64,000 nt of DNA, taken from contig OX393565.1 in assembly GCA_947652115.1 (NCBI GenBank), forward strand, positions 18,262,190-18,326,189, given 5' to 3'. This DNA is from Blastomussa wellsi (taxonomy: Eukaryota; Cnidaria; Anthozoa; Scleractinia; Plerogyridae). The notes under the pieces were generated by a model, which worked only from the letters and a program-made list of their open reading frames with translations, did no database searches and was not told the origin of the DNA. This document shows, in pieces, positions 1 to 13,317 of the stretch. A program made the position numbers and the translations under genes. Position 1 is the stretch's first letter. The number at the start of each line of letters is the position of its first letter.

Positions 1-214
1 AATATATTAGATATCAGAATTTCCCGACACACTTTAGTGGACTATATTAACAAACCAGCCGACCATTCATATTGACATAGTGGCTTTCAATCCCTATTGG
101 CTAAACACAACGTAAACTTAATGTTGAATTTAACAATTAAGTTCACGTTGTTTAAACTAGCACTGTGTTGCTCAAATGCGAGCTCTGGTTACAAGAAAAG
201 CTTCACCCATTGGC

Positions 215-3200
215 ATGTTTTCTGTTTTCTCTATGTTTTGTGTTGCCGCAGTCGTATACTCATTTCTGATACTCCACACAACCTGTTTGCAAGGTACGTT
301 AGTCCATTTGTTGATTAATATAAATAGATACATTTTTCAGTTTTCAGCGCCGTAGCTAGCAAGAGGCCAGACGAGGCAGTTGCCTCATCTACATTTTGCC
401 CCAAAATGAAAAGCGAAATACTTTCAGCTGGGAAAATATTCCCCTGTTGAATGAGATTGATTTAGCTTAAGAAATACCTCACGAAAAATGTTTAAAATAG
501 CCTTCAGAGCATTTAGATTTCACAATTTCCTTGGGGAACCTCTACCTCATGACACTGGAGATGGTATTGTTTTTGAGGGTGTGAGGAAATGTCCCTAGAA
601 ACCAGCGGCTAAAGCGTCTTTGGCGCTCACAACTCTTGTCTCGTCTCTGTCAAAAGTATGGCTTGAACAACGTTTTTTTTTTTTCATATTTTCCTGCAAA
701 GAGGCCTCATTTAATAAAAATATCATACAAGTTATCAGGAAGAACGGATAAATTTTGAAATAATCGTTCGATTAAAAAATGCAGAAAACCCGGTCATACG
801 TTTGTTCTACAAACCCTATTCTAGAATAGAAGTGCATGGAATAACGAATGTTGTCCGTTAAGATACTCCTTATTTTATTTCTTCAAACACAGGCATTAAA
901 GCATTCTAGGGATTCTGCTCACAACTAACCCCCCACAGCTTTGTCGCTTTTAAAAAAGCATTTGCAAGGCAGAAATGTGAACTCACGTTCGGCTTATTAT
1001 TCTTTCATTTATTTTTAACCATTTTTTGTTCCATCATTAACGCTACTGTACATACATGTTTTTCCCTACATTAATTTTTTTAAGTTACTGGCTGTATTGT
1101 ATATGTTCTTTTTTGGCGCAGACTGGTACCGATGTACATTTTAGCTAGTTGCCTTATTTATGAATGGTAAATTAGGTGGCAGTTCAAATCCATCCTCGTA
1201 CCCATAACTCGGCATACATATTTTCTTTTTTCTGTACTTATTCCTTTATGTTCAACTACTACTTCAGCATTTAACATTTTAGCATTTTTTTCAAGCATTT
1301 AACTGAGCCAAACTTGATAACAAAGTTTGGTTGACAATAAAGTTTTTGAAAAATACTGTAAAGGCTAATTTTTTTTAGAAAATAAACATGAAAAAAAAAA
1401 AATACCGTTTTCTACTAGAATGTTATAATCAGCGTTTAAAAGCCGAAGCAATCTCTCAACTAGAGCCTATCACAGTGGTGAGAGAGATTACTATGTGGAC
1501 CAGGCTGGATTCAGGCCCGACGTGGTGTTGAATTTGTTGTTGGTTCTCTCTTCGCTCTGAGGGTGCTTCTCCAGGTTCTTCGGTTTTCCTTCCTCTTAAA
1601 AAAAATAAGTATAAGTTTTAGATTTTTTCTAAATCCTTGAGAGGAATTTTTGCAAGCATCAAAGCTTGTTACAATGTTTAGAGTTAGTGCTGCAATGAAT
1701 TAGACGAGAAAACTATCTGCTTGGAAATTCCATTTTCAGGGAATATATTCATATTATCTCATTCTTCTTAGCGAAATATGACGGTACTTATCAATAAAGA
1801 TTGTTTTACAGACCACTGTCGTCAGTTGGAGTTTAGAGCTGATCAACCGTTCAAAGACAGACGCTTAGCAAATCATGTGATACGTATCACTGACGTCATT
1901 TCAGAGGACTTCTGTGAGATGCTATGCTACATGGAACCAAATTGTGTCAGTTATAACATCATGAAGAAACGCGATACTGGAAAACACAAATGTGAACTGA
2001 ATAATGCTACCTATGAAGGGTACGAAGGAGACCTGGAGGACACCTCGAGCTATAATTACCGTGGAGCTAAGGTAAACTGATATCGTATAAGAATTCAGTG
2101 TTTCCAATAACACGGAATAATGTGATATGGAAGACATAACCAATAGACCAGGGAAAATCATCTGACAATCATCTGACCAAAATCTCCAATCACGTTTCTT
2201 CTTTTTCCTGTTTAGAATGCCTGTTTTAACAACCAATGCAGGAACAACGCAACATGTCAAACAGGTTTTACAGAGAAAGGATATCGCTGTTTGTGTTATG
2301 AGGGATTTCAAGGTGATGATTGTGAAAATGGTGAGCGGAAAACGTGATACTGGCATATATTGTGCTTACAGGAAAACAATGATTTCATCAATAGAATCGC
2401 ATCGGTCTCTCACACTAATCTGAACACAAGGTATTTGCTAGAACAAGGCTTCAAACCTCGAAAGTTTACAAAGAATGTAATCTGGCGTATAAGCACTTTC
2501 AACATTTCCAGATTTTTTGCAATTTGGTAGGCCTGCCGGATTACATGGCAAATTTTGCCCCGGTTTAAATAAGAAAATATTTTGACAATAGCTTGTAAAG
2601 CTTGGTATTTACCGGACATAAGCAACAAGCCTGAGCATTGCCGCAACCTGAACTGTCGTCTCTTCTTGAGCTTGTGCTCCAACACCACGAGAAGAACAAG
2701 CGTGATATCAGTTGCCTGATGATTAGGATGACTTGATAAAGATGAAGATGAGACCTTATTCTTGCTTTCTGTTTATGCTTATACAAAAGCTTGTGCTTAT
2801 ATGCCAACGTTTCTAGTAACAGAGCATTACTTTTCAGTATTTATGCTAACTCAGTATCACTTATAACTGTCGGTTGTTGGCAAGTGAGCACATGCAAAGG
2901 TTGGGCGATTGTATAAGCTTCTTCCGGTTTTGGAAACCGATACCTCAATAGTTAATAGCGTTTAGCTATGATAATTCCTCTTGCCACGGATGAAAATTAT
3001 TAGGTAAGAAAATACCGTACCTTCTAGATATCGACGAGTGTGCAGCAGGAACATTTAGCTGTGATGCTAACGCTGAGTGCATCAACACCAAAGGATCGTA
3101 CAACTGCTCTTGTAGACCTGGATATTATGGAGATGGACGGGATTGCATGCAAGGTGAGATTATTATCGCGCTGTCTCTGGCACGTGTTCATTTCTTACAC

Positions 3201-6200
3201 TGACTTCAACGTGGAAGTTTTTATAGTAACAGAAAAAAAAAAAGAATTTAACGTTACCACCCAGAGTCGAAACAGGAAATTGACGTGCCAATATCCCTCT
3301 CGCTTCTCATCACAATACCACGTTGTCCGCCAAACCCGCGTAATATTTTATTTTCAAAAAAAAAAAATCTCTTACGATAGTAAAAGCGATTAAGGTGATT
3401 CAATCGTTTTGTACTGCGCATCTCTCACTGCGCATAACAAACCGGTGGCCATAAAAAGGAATTTCTGCAGAAAGATCATTAAATGGGGTCGATCGAAGAG
3501 TAAAAGGTAATGAAATGTCGGAAGGCAAGTTTTCTGGCCAAGATGAGTCTTAATGTTTCAAAATTTGTATAACATGGAAAGTGGTAGTGTCAGTTGTTGA
3601 GTTCGAATTTACGGAGGATGGCTACAATGGCATTTTAGCTCCCACTCTATCAAATAACGTCATAATTGCCGTAAAATATTTTCTTCGATGCTGTCTTCCA
3701 CCTTCCAGGGACCTTAAAAGCGTATGACAGTCTGAAAAACTCGTCCCAGTCTTCGCTCAAAAATAGGAAAAAATGCAGGTGTTGCGCACATTCAGCAGCT
3801 CTATCGCGATAACGAGCACGGTGACCCCCAATTTTTATTTCATGATTTTAATAATAATAGTGTTCTCTTTCAATAAGAAAAAAATTGCCAGAAATCTTTG
3901 GCAAATTTTCTGAAAATTGAACTAAATTGCATGGATTCAGCTGAAAAGGGCTAAAAAGCGCACATCAAAAATAAGTCTATTTTAGAGCGTAAAGTAAAAA
4001 CAAAGGTGTTCAAAGGTACATTGGTAAATAAACAATAGAGCCAAGTCAAACGTTGTAGGATGCTGCAAATTTTAAGGAAACTATGGTGCTTAGTTGTCTC
4101 GTTTTGGGTTATGCGCAGCTGTTGCCAGAGAAGCGTAAATAGGCATATTCGTCAGCACTGTCACGTGGAAACGAGCACGGTGACCCTCACTATTTATTAC
4201 GTTTTTTTATAATTTTCTTGACTTGCTGCAAACATGTGCCAAGTTTCAACGGAAATCTATGACGGGTTCTTTTACAAGGGAATCACCTTAAAATCACTTT
4301 TACCTGTTAGTATTTTCCTATCCAACAAATAAAAGCTAACCGTTAGCAAACCGGCGTGAAAGTGAACAATTAGACGTTTGGTGAGTGAATAGAGAGATTA
4401 AGCATGACGTTCGTTTTTTCCCGTGAACGGCAAAAATTCAACTTCTGCAGTTTGCCGTTAGGCGCTTGTACGCGGATATAGGTCGGTTTGTGATTGTTGT
4501 GAACGAGTGATGTTTTCCCCATTTTCGGACCGATTTATGTAAAAATCAGGTCGATAAAAAGGTAACAAAACGAAAGGCAGTCTCGCGTTTGCCGTTTGCC
4601 GTATAAACGCCATGCTTAATCTCTCTAATATCGGCCTATCGACTTACGACTTACTAGAGCAGACAGAACATTGCCTGGCATCGACCGTTTACGAGAGGTG
4701 CGACGTGACTTTATCTCAGTTATATCAAAAGTATCTTATCGTTTTGACGCTGAAAGAACAAGATTGCCTCACTTATAATTATTGAAGAGTAATTTATTAG
4801 AAAGCACTAAAGATTATAATTGTAAGCTCTCAACAAATGTGTATCTATTTGTTTTGTTTCTACCTTTCCTAGCCAACTGTAATTTCGAACAACAGTTTTT
4901 TATAGTAATTAAGGAGTTATCGCTTGTTTCACGATGTAGTCACTTGTGATGTGAACCGCTACGTTTCGGCTGCATACTGCTAGCCTTCATCAGGCGATAA
5001 GGTCGACTGGCTACGTGTAGCTTTATAAAAATCGTAAACAAGTTAGTTGTTCCCTCGGCGGTTCGCCGTTGTGTAGTTCTCTCGTTCTTGTGTTTCTTGA
5101 TCGTGGGCATCCAAGCTTCAGGAATCTCGATTCCACTATCCCTGTTGATGTTGTTAGGATGAAGTCTTATGTGCACGTCTTATCTACACGTAGCCAGTCG
5201 ACCTTATCGCCTGATGAAGGCTAGCAGTATGTAGCCGAAACGTCGCGGTCCATATCACAAGTGACTACATCGTGAGACAAACGATAACTCCTTAATTACT
5301 ATACTTTATACCACGATGAACAACAACAACCTTTTTCACAACAGTTTTTAATCATATTTTATTGGTCTTCTGTTACAGGTTCGACGTGTAAGGAAATTTA
5401 TGACAAGAGTTTGTAAGTGTCAGGGATATCGTTTTAAATTAATTATTTCCCAATAATTTATTGCGCTTACTGTCAGTCAGTTAGCTTTGTTTCTTCCATT
5501 CTGAGCGATGGTTTCCATAGAAGTGTAATGGTGAAATGGTGAAACAGCCGGGCGCTGTTCCGTCCCAGATCATAGTATTATTACGATGGAAAAATAAGCA
5601 AAAGCCGTTTTTCGCGCCCGTTTTTAAAGGCCCATAACGGACAACTGTCCATTGCGCACGTTTGTTTTTGTTTTGATGAACACAGGATCGAGGCGCCTTT
5701 ATCTTATAGGCACCTTTCGACTCACATTAAAGATGGCGACTGCAGTTGACGCGCGCAATGCGTACTGGTCGGTCGTGAGTCTTTAAGGTTTGATTAGACA
5801 GTGTAGATCTGACTTTATCCGGGGTAAAACTCCACCTTTGTCAATTCGATCTTTGTAACACCAATTTCAAATGTACACGTCTTGCTTTAAAGGCACAGAT
5901 TGCTTTCTGCTTCAGTCAACATTCTTGACTTGCAGATACAAAGAAAACAAAGACTACTTACTGAAAATTGGATCTCAGCTAATCCCTGTCTACTGTTACA
6001 TGGCCAGCGGTGGTCTCGGGGAAAACGGGAAATGTGGAGGTGGAGGATGGACGCTGGTCTTAAAGATAGACGGCTCAAAGGTACAGTGCGAGACGCCCAT
6101 GTAAGCGAGAACATTGTAATTGTGTCTGATGTGATGCAGTACCATGCAATGCAATGCAATGGAAACTAACAGTTTCCAACCCTCGTGTTTGCATGTATGA

Positions 6201-7679
6201 TGAATCCCTAGCGACTGCTGGGCTATTTAAGATTTTTTAAGTTGTGCAAGAGCCAACTCGAAGGCATCTCTTTCACTTTGCTTTATTGCTTTTTCATCTG
6301 CCGCATTTTCTTTATGGTTGTGATGGAAACGCTCGCTGCACCCTGCATCAATAAACGAGATTCCCGCCCCTGATGCTGTGTTTGTGTTTAAATATATTAT
6401 AATCTTTTCAGGGTAATTAGAGTATAATGTTATTTCCTACTTTTGAAATCATATTAGAGGAAATTTTCTTGGATAAACCAAAAACAAACGTAAACCTCCT
6501 GGCACGAAGTCAACACAATCCAGTGCATTACCGCGCTCAAACTGCTCATGTTAGGATGCCGAAGCCCGAGATAACACCGAAAACCGACATATGGTTACAC
6601 TAAAAAGACTAGTGAAACAGGGAAAACATTATTTCCGTTTTCTAGAGGAAACCTACAAAATAAACGGGATATTGTGATCTTGAATTTTCAAGATTTTGTA
6701 ACTCACCACATGATAACTCGCCGCCATAACTCACGAGAGATCAGGCGCCGGGCTGGCGCTCCCGAGAATGTTGAGCGAAAACGGGAGGCTGGAAACGATC
6801 GTTGAAAACGGGACGTTTCCTGCCGAAACAGGAGGGTTGGAATTTCTGAAGTAAATCAATGTGATGTAAAGAAATGTTATGTAACTGTGGAATGTCGTAG
6901 TGATGCCATACACTGGCTTTTATCATCACCCTTGCAAAAACATTTTATCTTGAACTGTGTAATAGTTTACTTTAATTGCAGTTAAAAAAATGCTTCATGG
7001 TGGTGCAAGACATAAATTTAGCAATGTTAGTCAATCCTACAAAACTGCCTATTTCCTTTATTGGGAAAATATGTGCCAGCATTTTTCCCGTGCTCTTGCG
7101 AAAAAAAATTGCATGACTTCTTTTTGACTGATAATTTACTGATTCAGCGTATCTTCGCAGACAACTTTTCACTATAATTCCGCTTTCTGGAGCAACAACG
7201 AAGCCTTCAACCTTCCTGGAGGGGAGACTGGGCTTGATTTGCAAGAAAGCAAGCTGCCAACCTACTGGAACACACCCTTCTCCAAGATCTGCCTCGGTAT
7301 GAAAATCGGTCAACACATCAATTACATTGTCATCAACAAGCAAGCCACCTCTCTGTACTCACTTATCGCTGACGGACAATACCGCGCCACTTCACTAGGT
7401 CGTGACACGTGGAAGAAACTGATTGGCTCCCAAGCTTCCTTGCAACGGAACTGCAACAAAGAAGGTTTTAATGTAGTCGGAGACGACTACCCGCATTCAA
7501 GAGCTAGAATCGGTATTCTGGGTAACAACGAAAATGACTGCAATAAATGTGATTCCAGGATTGGCTTTGGTACAGGGGGAAAACATGATAACACCAACAC
7601 TTGTGGAAACGAAGCGCGATACTCAGCAGATAACGGGAACAAACACTTCAAAGCCATGGGGTATATCTTGGTTCGGTGA
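215..7679 (+). CDS. Gene A: secreted PAN-EGF-cbEGF-fibrinogen-like protein (skeletal organic matrix protein 5-like)
   Basis: Seven exons fit AG/GT borders: 215-293, 1812-2071, 2216-2330, 3028-3153, 5379-5412, 5936-6080 and 7161-7679. They total 1278 nt (425 aa) with no internal stop. Exon 1 encodes a hydrophobic signal peptide ([14 protein letters not shown]...) and ends in phase 1. Exon 2 is a PAN/apple domain with the pattern CRQLEF ... CEMLC ... C ... KCELNNAT. Exon 3 is a six-cysteine EGF. Exon 4 is a calcium-binding EGF starting DIDEC. Exon 6 has the fibrinogen-C-like [15 protein letters not shown]. The last exon encodes a C-terminal module of about 172 aa (GGETGLD ... [11 protein letters not shown] ... 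MGYILVR). By family this should be a secreted matrix or lectin-like protein; the skeletal role is inferred from similarity to coral matrix proteins. Intron 3154-5378 carries a Penelope-like fragment. Confidence 0.85.
4954..5004 (-). ncRNA. Hammerhead ribozyme motif, left arm (opposite strand)
   Basis: This is the inverted copy of the motif at 5200-5251. On the minus strand CTGATGA (4987-4993) is followed by a GGCT...AGCC stem II, GAAA (4964-4967) and CGTA. The cleavage triplet is GUA rather than GUC, still allowed by the NUH rule. One stem II pair is altered compared with the right copy. Confidence 0.5.
5200..5251 (+). ncRNA. Hammerhead ribozyme motif, right arm
   Basis: The core CTGATGA (5211-5217) is followed by a hairpin GGCTA...TAGCC (stem II), then GAAA (5237-5240) and CGTC ending at 5244, the expected NUH cleavage position. 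Stem I can form between GAC...CGC upstream and GCGGTC downstream, with a bulge. Stem III is minimal (ACGT), as known for hammerheads of Penelope-like elements, which probably act as dimers. Activity is inferred. Confidence 0.6.
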
Positions 7680-7897
7680 TATCCCTATGTTCATTATGCT
7701 TTTGTTATAGGACAGTTGCATAACAGATATGTTTTCATTCGTTCTCCTTAACAATAGACTTCTTTGTTATCAAGGCTAGAGGCTTTGTTAAGGAGTGTTC
7801 TCTATTGTTTCAACGCCCAATGGTATTGCCGCTTAATGAGATGCTGCTTGCCCCACTTTTCTAGCTTAAAATGAGGTTGGTTGACAATTTGTTGAAC

Positions 7898-7903
7898 AAT
7901 AAA
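7898..7903 (+). terminator. Poly(A) signal of gene A
   Basis: Canonical AATAAA about 220 bases after the gene A stop codon. It is the first good signal downstream, so it is the likely cleavage signal. Confidence 0.5.
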
Positions 7904-8181
7904 ACAATTATCCTGCTCAATCATGCAAAATATCATCTGAGTTTGCCAACTCGGCCTACGGCTAAGTATCAGGCGATATTCCGCGCGATTTTTAAATATA
8001 ATTGTCGCAATATTAAATTCAGAATTTGAACGGAATAAACATAGTGCACTTGATCAAAAATGAATGACTGAAGTTCAAGGTGCAAAGAGCTAAGCTATGC
8101 TGTACATACATGCCTTTGATACTTTAGTGCCATGATCATTTTCATAGGGAGGTTTGAGGGAGGTTCTAATTTCTTCAGCAA

Positions 8182-8935
8182 ATGATGCAAAGCGTTTATT
8201 ACTTCAGTGAAATTGCCGGTTTGGATTTTCCGATGAAGCAACTGGAATTAAATATCTATTGTAAACCTTGTAAACCTTTTGAACACACAATTATTTTTCA
8301 CGACGTCGTACTCAGCGGGTCGCCACGAAGCTCTTCGGAACATCTCATAGGATTGCCTGGGAAAATTATATACAAACAATAATAACAATGAACCTAGCCC
8401 TAAAACAATAGAGCTTCGTGGTATCAAGACCCAATGAAATTGGAGGTTCCGAAGAGCTTCATGACAACTTTTCTCAGCTGCATTTTGCTGCTTTAAGGAG
8501 GCTATAAAACGTTTCTATGGGCCTATACCCAATAATCTCTATAACTGATAAATTTTGGACAATCGCGTTTATATCACTGAATCAAGGCCTAGAAAAATCG
8601 GCCTTTCTGCTCGCATCCAATTTATACTTACGAAAATTAGCGAAGGCTCACGAAATGCTGCTATTTTAAACTGTTAAGTGATTCAACAAATTAAGTAATT
8701 AGAACATTCTGGGCGAGCTTGTGTGTAAATTACTTGCATGTTGGCTGGAAACGTTCATTCATAAATCTATGACGTCAGTGTCAACAATGTTAAACAAGGC
8801 TTTTAAAGCGTATAATGTATTTTCTCCTCTTTTTTCAATCTTACATTAAATATTTTTAATGACACTAGTATTTGTGTAGTAAACACTAAGTTTATTGCCG
8901 TTGGTATGCGCAACAAAAGCAAATGAACTTATATT
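8182..8935. repeat. Spacer segment shared with 20340-20970
   Basis: Blocks such as GCAAAGCGTTTATTACTTCA, GAGCTTGTGTGTAAAT and CTAAGTTTATTGCCGTTGG recur in the same order and orientation at 20340-20970, with many substitutions. The copies lie upstream of pseudogene B and gene C respectively, as expected if whole gene units were duplicated in tandem. No gene is seen in 7904-8181 or here. Confidence 0.55.
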
Positions 8936-9050
8936 TAGATGTCTCTTGCATATGTTCCTTTTATTAATTGTATTAGTAAATATGTGAATACTTTTAAGTA
9001 CTTGTTTTATTTTTATTGACTCCATGTTTTACTCTGCATATTTATAACTT

Positions 9051-9595
9051 AAGGACGTTGGCGCGAAAATTTTCTAACATCGATCTTTTTTCTGAGACTT
9101 TCACCACTGTAATATAATGAGTTACTAATGTCGACTTCGCTTGAGAGATAACATGCCTGGAAAAATACCTCAAATCTGAAAAATCGCGCTCCGTTAGCCA
9201 ATACGGCTACAGTGTCTGTAATCCCAAAAATATTGCAATTAAATATCTGAAGTGAACGTGTGTCTGCCAAATGTTGTTTAAGTGGACCCATTAAGTGAAT
9301 TGATTCAATTGGTGTGATTCCTTAAAGAAAAAATGCGCATTTAGTGACCACATTTCCACTCGCCTAGCGGCTGCATGATGACAGGATTCGATGTCGCGTG
9401 GGCAGAAAACTTGAAGATTTTTAAACTTCCCACATTGATTGTTTTGTTGACAATCTGTCGAGAATTGTGAATAAAATCAACTCATTGAAAAAAAGTAGGG
9501 GTTTACCGACCTTTTAAAAGAATAAACTACAAGCAAAGTTAACGCAAAGGCTTCTGGTCCTATGTTTTTACGCAGTGCGCGGGCTCGCATGATAT
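9051..9595 (-). mobile_element. Dispersed DNA-transposon-like repeat, copy 1
   Basis: An inverted, diverged copy of this stretch lies at 21774-22384. Shared blocks include AAGGACGTT-GCGC at one end, GACAATCTGT...GAGAATTGT, and GGGGTTTACCGACC against GGTGACCCCTAC. No transposase is visible. The far end of this copy is unclear. Confidence 0.5.
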
Positions 9596-11271
9596 CATAT
9601 CACTTCACGGGGCTGAATTGTCCAATCAAATAGACTTTGTAAATGACGCCAGGCGCCAAATTTGGCGGGAACAGCTATCACTTTGCACACTTTTGTCAAT
9701 GAAATGGTAGCTTCAAGATTTGCGAATTTCTCCGATAAAGATATTTCTTTACTTCTCGGGGAGAGCAAAAATAAGCACACGGTCAGGAAAATTCTCTAGA
9801 TGTAGCGTTGTTCAAAACCTTTTTCAGGGAAAGGAAACTGAATGAACCAGAACTAGAAATATGCACACGGTTGCAGTTGCAGTTTCTTTGAGGCTATGTT
9901 TACACTAAAGGGAATTTTCGTGGCGAATCTGGGATGTGCATCGGATTCAGTTTACCGTTTAAACATGATTGGAAAAATCGGTTCCAAAAAACAAAAGTAA
10001 TCGGGCTTGGTCATGTCTCCAGATATTTTAGATCCGAGTTAAAAGGCTGACACCTTGTGCAAGTGATAGGATTTGAACGCCCTTATAAGTAGTTCTACTT
10101 CACCACCTGCACTATACAACTAACGTCTTCTGTAGCAGTTTTTCCGTTCTATACTCCTGTGGGAGAACAGCAATTTGTTACACGCAGTAATAGCGATAGT
10201 CAGGTGGCCCGTAGGGCTGCCAGTGCAGCTCCTTAGCCAGAGGGGAGCCATGCATTTAATTTTTCAGTGGTGATCACAACAGCTAGGTCGTGCATTCGAC
10301 AACGTCGCTCAAAACATGGCGGCCACACTTCAGCAAAAGGACGACTTTGGCATACAGCATTGGTTAACGTCAGCTTACATCTTTGATATTGAACATCCAT
10401 GTTATGTTAATCGGGAGCTGTCAAAGCAAGGTATTCGGTGAGCAATGTCACGTGACCACAGCAGGCCCAGGCTCATTGAGGTCTAAACTGAGTTGTCGGA
10501 TTAATTCGGCCGAGGCACGAAATATAACCGCGTTGTACTCTTTCCTGAAGAACAACAAAAACTTTTGAATCGTTCTTCGTGCAATTTCCTATGCTGATTG
10601 TTATTGTAATTACAAACCGTGAGGAAGTTTTGAGCCTTTGACGTCACTTTCTCCGAATCGCAACCAAGCCATGGAACACAGCAAATTAATGGCGGCCGTA
10701 AATCTTCGGAAGTAAAAATCTAAAAATTAGGACTTCTCATGTCTAGAATGGATTGAAATTTGGCAAGATGATTAAGAAAGTCGCATTGTATACGAAAATA
10801 AAAAAATAAATACCACCAATTTCGTTTCAGGGGCACATTAAACCTTCATCCTGTGTCTCCCATGATAGAAAAAAGTGGCTAAGCGAGTGAATGAATGAAT
10901 GAATGAATGAATGAAAGACTTTATTTACGTGTCAAGCGAGTCTATCCGAGGGTAGAAACCCTCTAATAATAGAGGACACCTAAAATAGATAAAATAAGTT
11001 AGCTCAAACAACGGTCTTTTAAATTCGACTTATGCCTTAATCATAGGGCAACTGCTTCTTTTTGTAATGTACAAGTTGCCTTCCACACACACAAAAAAAT
11101 CTTTGCTAACTAAGATCATTTTTCCAAACCACGGACACGGTTCTGATTTCCTTTGTTTTAAATTGATGAATTATTAATGAGTTTGAGAAATTTAGATGAA
11201 ATCTACCAATTAATGTCACCAAACTTGTCCCGGCTAGTGCGAATGGGCCCTAAAATACACTTCTATCTGAA
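9596..11271. other. Spacer with no recognised gene
   Basis: No supported coding region. A GAAT microsatellite lies at about 10889-10914. Only short frames without recognisable motifs are present. I could not find the signal-peptide exon expected for pseudogene B here. Confidence 0.6.
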
Positions 11272-13267
11272 GAATGCCGCCTTTTGGAGTTTAGTGGAGC
11301 CCAGCTAGCTGTTCAAGGGAAAACGTTTGATAAACCACGTGATTCGTAGCACTGACGTAATGGATAAGGAATTTTGTGGTGCACAGTGCATAATGGAGCC
11401 CTATTGTTTCAGTTATAATTTAAGGACGGATAGTCAAACTGGAAAATACAAATGTGAGCTGAATAATGCAACCCATGAAGGACACGAGGAGGATATGGAA
11501 GAAAATCTGAATAATCTTTACTGCCGACGCATGGTGAGGACGCCGGCGTCAAAGTATATAATTGCAAATTTAGGGGCGATGTAGTAGCTCTCACAAGGTC
11601 TCACATGAATGTCACGATACCCTGCGCGAGAAAAAGAAACAAACAACAGGAACAATGCCCCTAGCCCCTAAAACAATAGTAGCTGCTGCAAGTAGAATTT
11701 ACACAAGCTAACGAGAGCTGCTATACTACCGAAATTTGGGAGCTCTTTCTTTGATTGTCTGTTACGCATTTATTCCTGTGTACTAGATTAGATCAACTGT
11801 ATTTCCTACATACTCGGAGACCCAGGGAAAGTAAGTTGGGGCGAAGTGAAGTGAATGCGGAAAATTCGGAGCTATAAAAGTTCCTTCCAAAGTTGGCTCA
11901 TCCGCGATGTAAAAACCTGTGAAACTCACCAGTGATGTAAAACAAAGAGCAAAAAAGACGACAAAGAAATCAAAACAACTAAGAAAATAATTGGGGGAAA
12001 AAAGAGGGTCCTTAAGAGGTACCAAATCCCAGTTCCCAGCCTAATTTTGATTCAAATCCCAGATCCCAGCCTCCTTTTGGTCCAAATCCCAGCTCACAAA
12101 TAAGAAATCCCATTCCCAGTGTTACAGCTTACAAAATGTTGATGTATTATAACGACTATAACTAGTTGAAAGGCAGATTTTTGATGTTTGGGTGTACGGA
12201 CCTTCATCTGGACTGAAGAAGATCCCTCCTTCTGCTGGTTAAAACTATTTCTGGCCCATCCCTTGCTGTCAAATACCGTGTTAAAAGCAGTTACGTCATC
12301 AGCACCATCGACTCGCTGTCCCCACTGTCAGTGCACCGCTATAGTCATTTATCGTGTTGATCAGACTGATCAGGGCATGCATAATCCTCTAGTCTCTACA
12401 AGCTGTTCATTTGACTCACATGAGGTAGTAAGTGACAGCAACTCCAATGGGGGCAAATCCCCCAACTTTGCCCCGTGGACCTTGCTTTGTCCCGAATAAC
12501 TGTCCGTAGGTGTCTGAGGATGAATTTCCCATGTCATGTAAACGCGAGCTATTTTTCGACCCCACCAGGGCGGGTTACCTCACCTACCCGTGGTTCCCCA
12601 CCTCCATGTAAACAGACCCTTAGGGGGGTAAATGACGGCGGGTAATGTGGTAGGTAATTGCTTTTAAAAATCTATAATTCGTTGGCTGGCTGTAAAACAA
12701 TCCATGCTAATAGTACATGTTAAATAAAAAAGGTCAATTTTCTATTCCGCTTTAGAACCATTGTGCCAATAACTCTTGCGGTGATGAAGCAACCTGTCCA
12801 ACCTGTTTTACACTAAAAGGATATAGCTGTATATGTCCTGCAGGATTAACGGGTCAGGATTGAAATAGTGGTAAGAAACGGGTAGTTGATGTCTCGCAAA
12901 GTCACCCTTTTACAAAGTGTTATCCCTGCCATTCTGTTTGAGTTACAGTTATATCTACATTGGAGATTAAATGGAATGAAATCAAAGTAGTTAGGAGACG
13001 TTGAAAACAGTTCAACTGTTCAATTACACTTTAGAACTGATAGCAAAGTCTTTGCAGTGACCTAAAGGTAGTGAACAGATCTTTTACCATATTCATAGTG
13101 GATTTCTTTCCTACTTTTTGTAGTTTACGAAGAAGAATAGAAAGGGGGAGGTGTTTTATATAAGCACCAGTGAACTTCCGAACCTTTTCACTTTTGCTAC
13201 GAAGTGACGAAGAAGAAAAAAATTACGCCTGATATATTAATTGAACCGGTCGCCATCTAGCCTCCTA

Positions 13268-13317
13268 CGCAGGCGTTATTAGGGGATTGCGTTACCACTT
13301 ATCCCCACTAACGCCTG
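13268..13317. repeat. Hairpin (CAGGCGTTA...TAACGCCTG)
   Basis: Inverted arms CAGGCGTTATTAGGGGA and TCCCCACTAACGCCTG flank a short loop. This is probably the end of a MITE-like repeat within pseudogene B. Confidence 0.45.

Larger units (their letters stand above)
4901..5303 (-). mobile_element. 5'-truncated Penelope-like element flanked by inverted terminal copies
   Basis: Arms of about 120 bp at 4901-5022 and 5185-5303 are near-perfect inverted copies. The core between them, read on the minus strand, keeps the end of an ORF (up to 4940) with [19 protein letters not shown]. This resembles the C-terminal end of the GIY-YIG endonuclease ORF of Penelope-like retroelements. A short ORF remnant followed by terminal repeats, with a second inverted terminal copy, fits a 5'-truncated Penelope insertion. 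Each arm contains a hammerhead ribozyme core. It sits in an intron of gene A, in opposite orientation to the gene. Confidence 0.65.
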
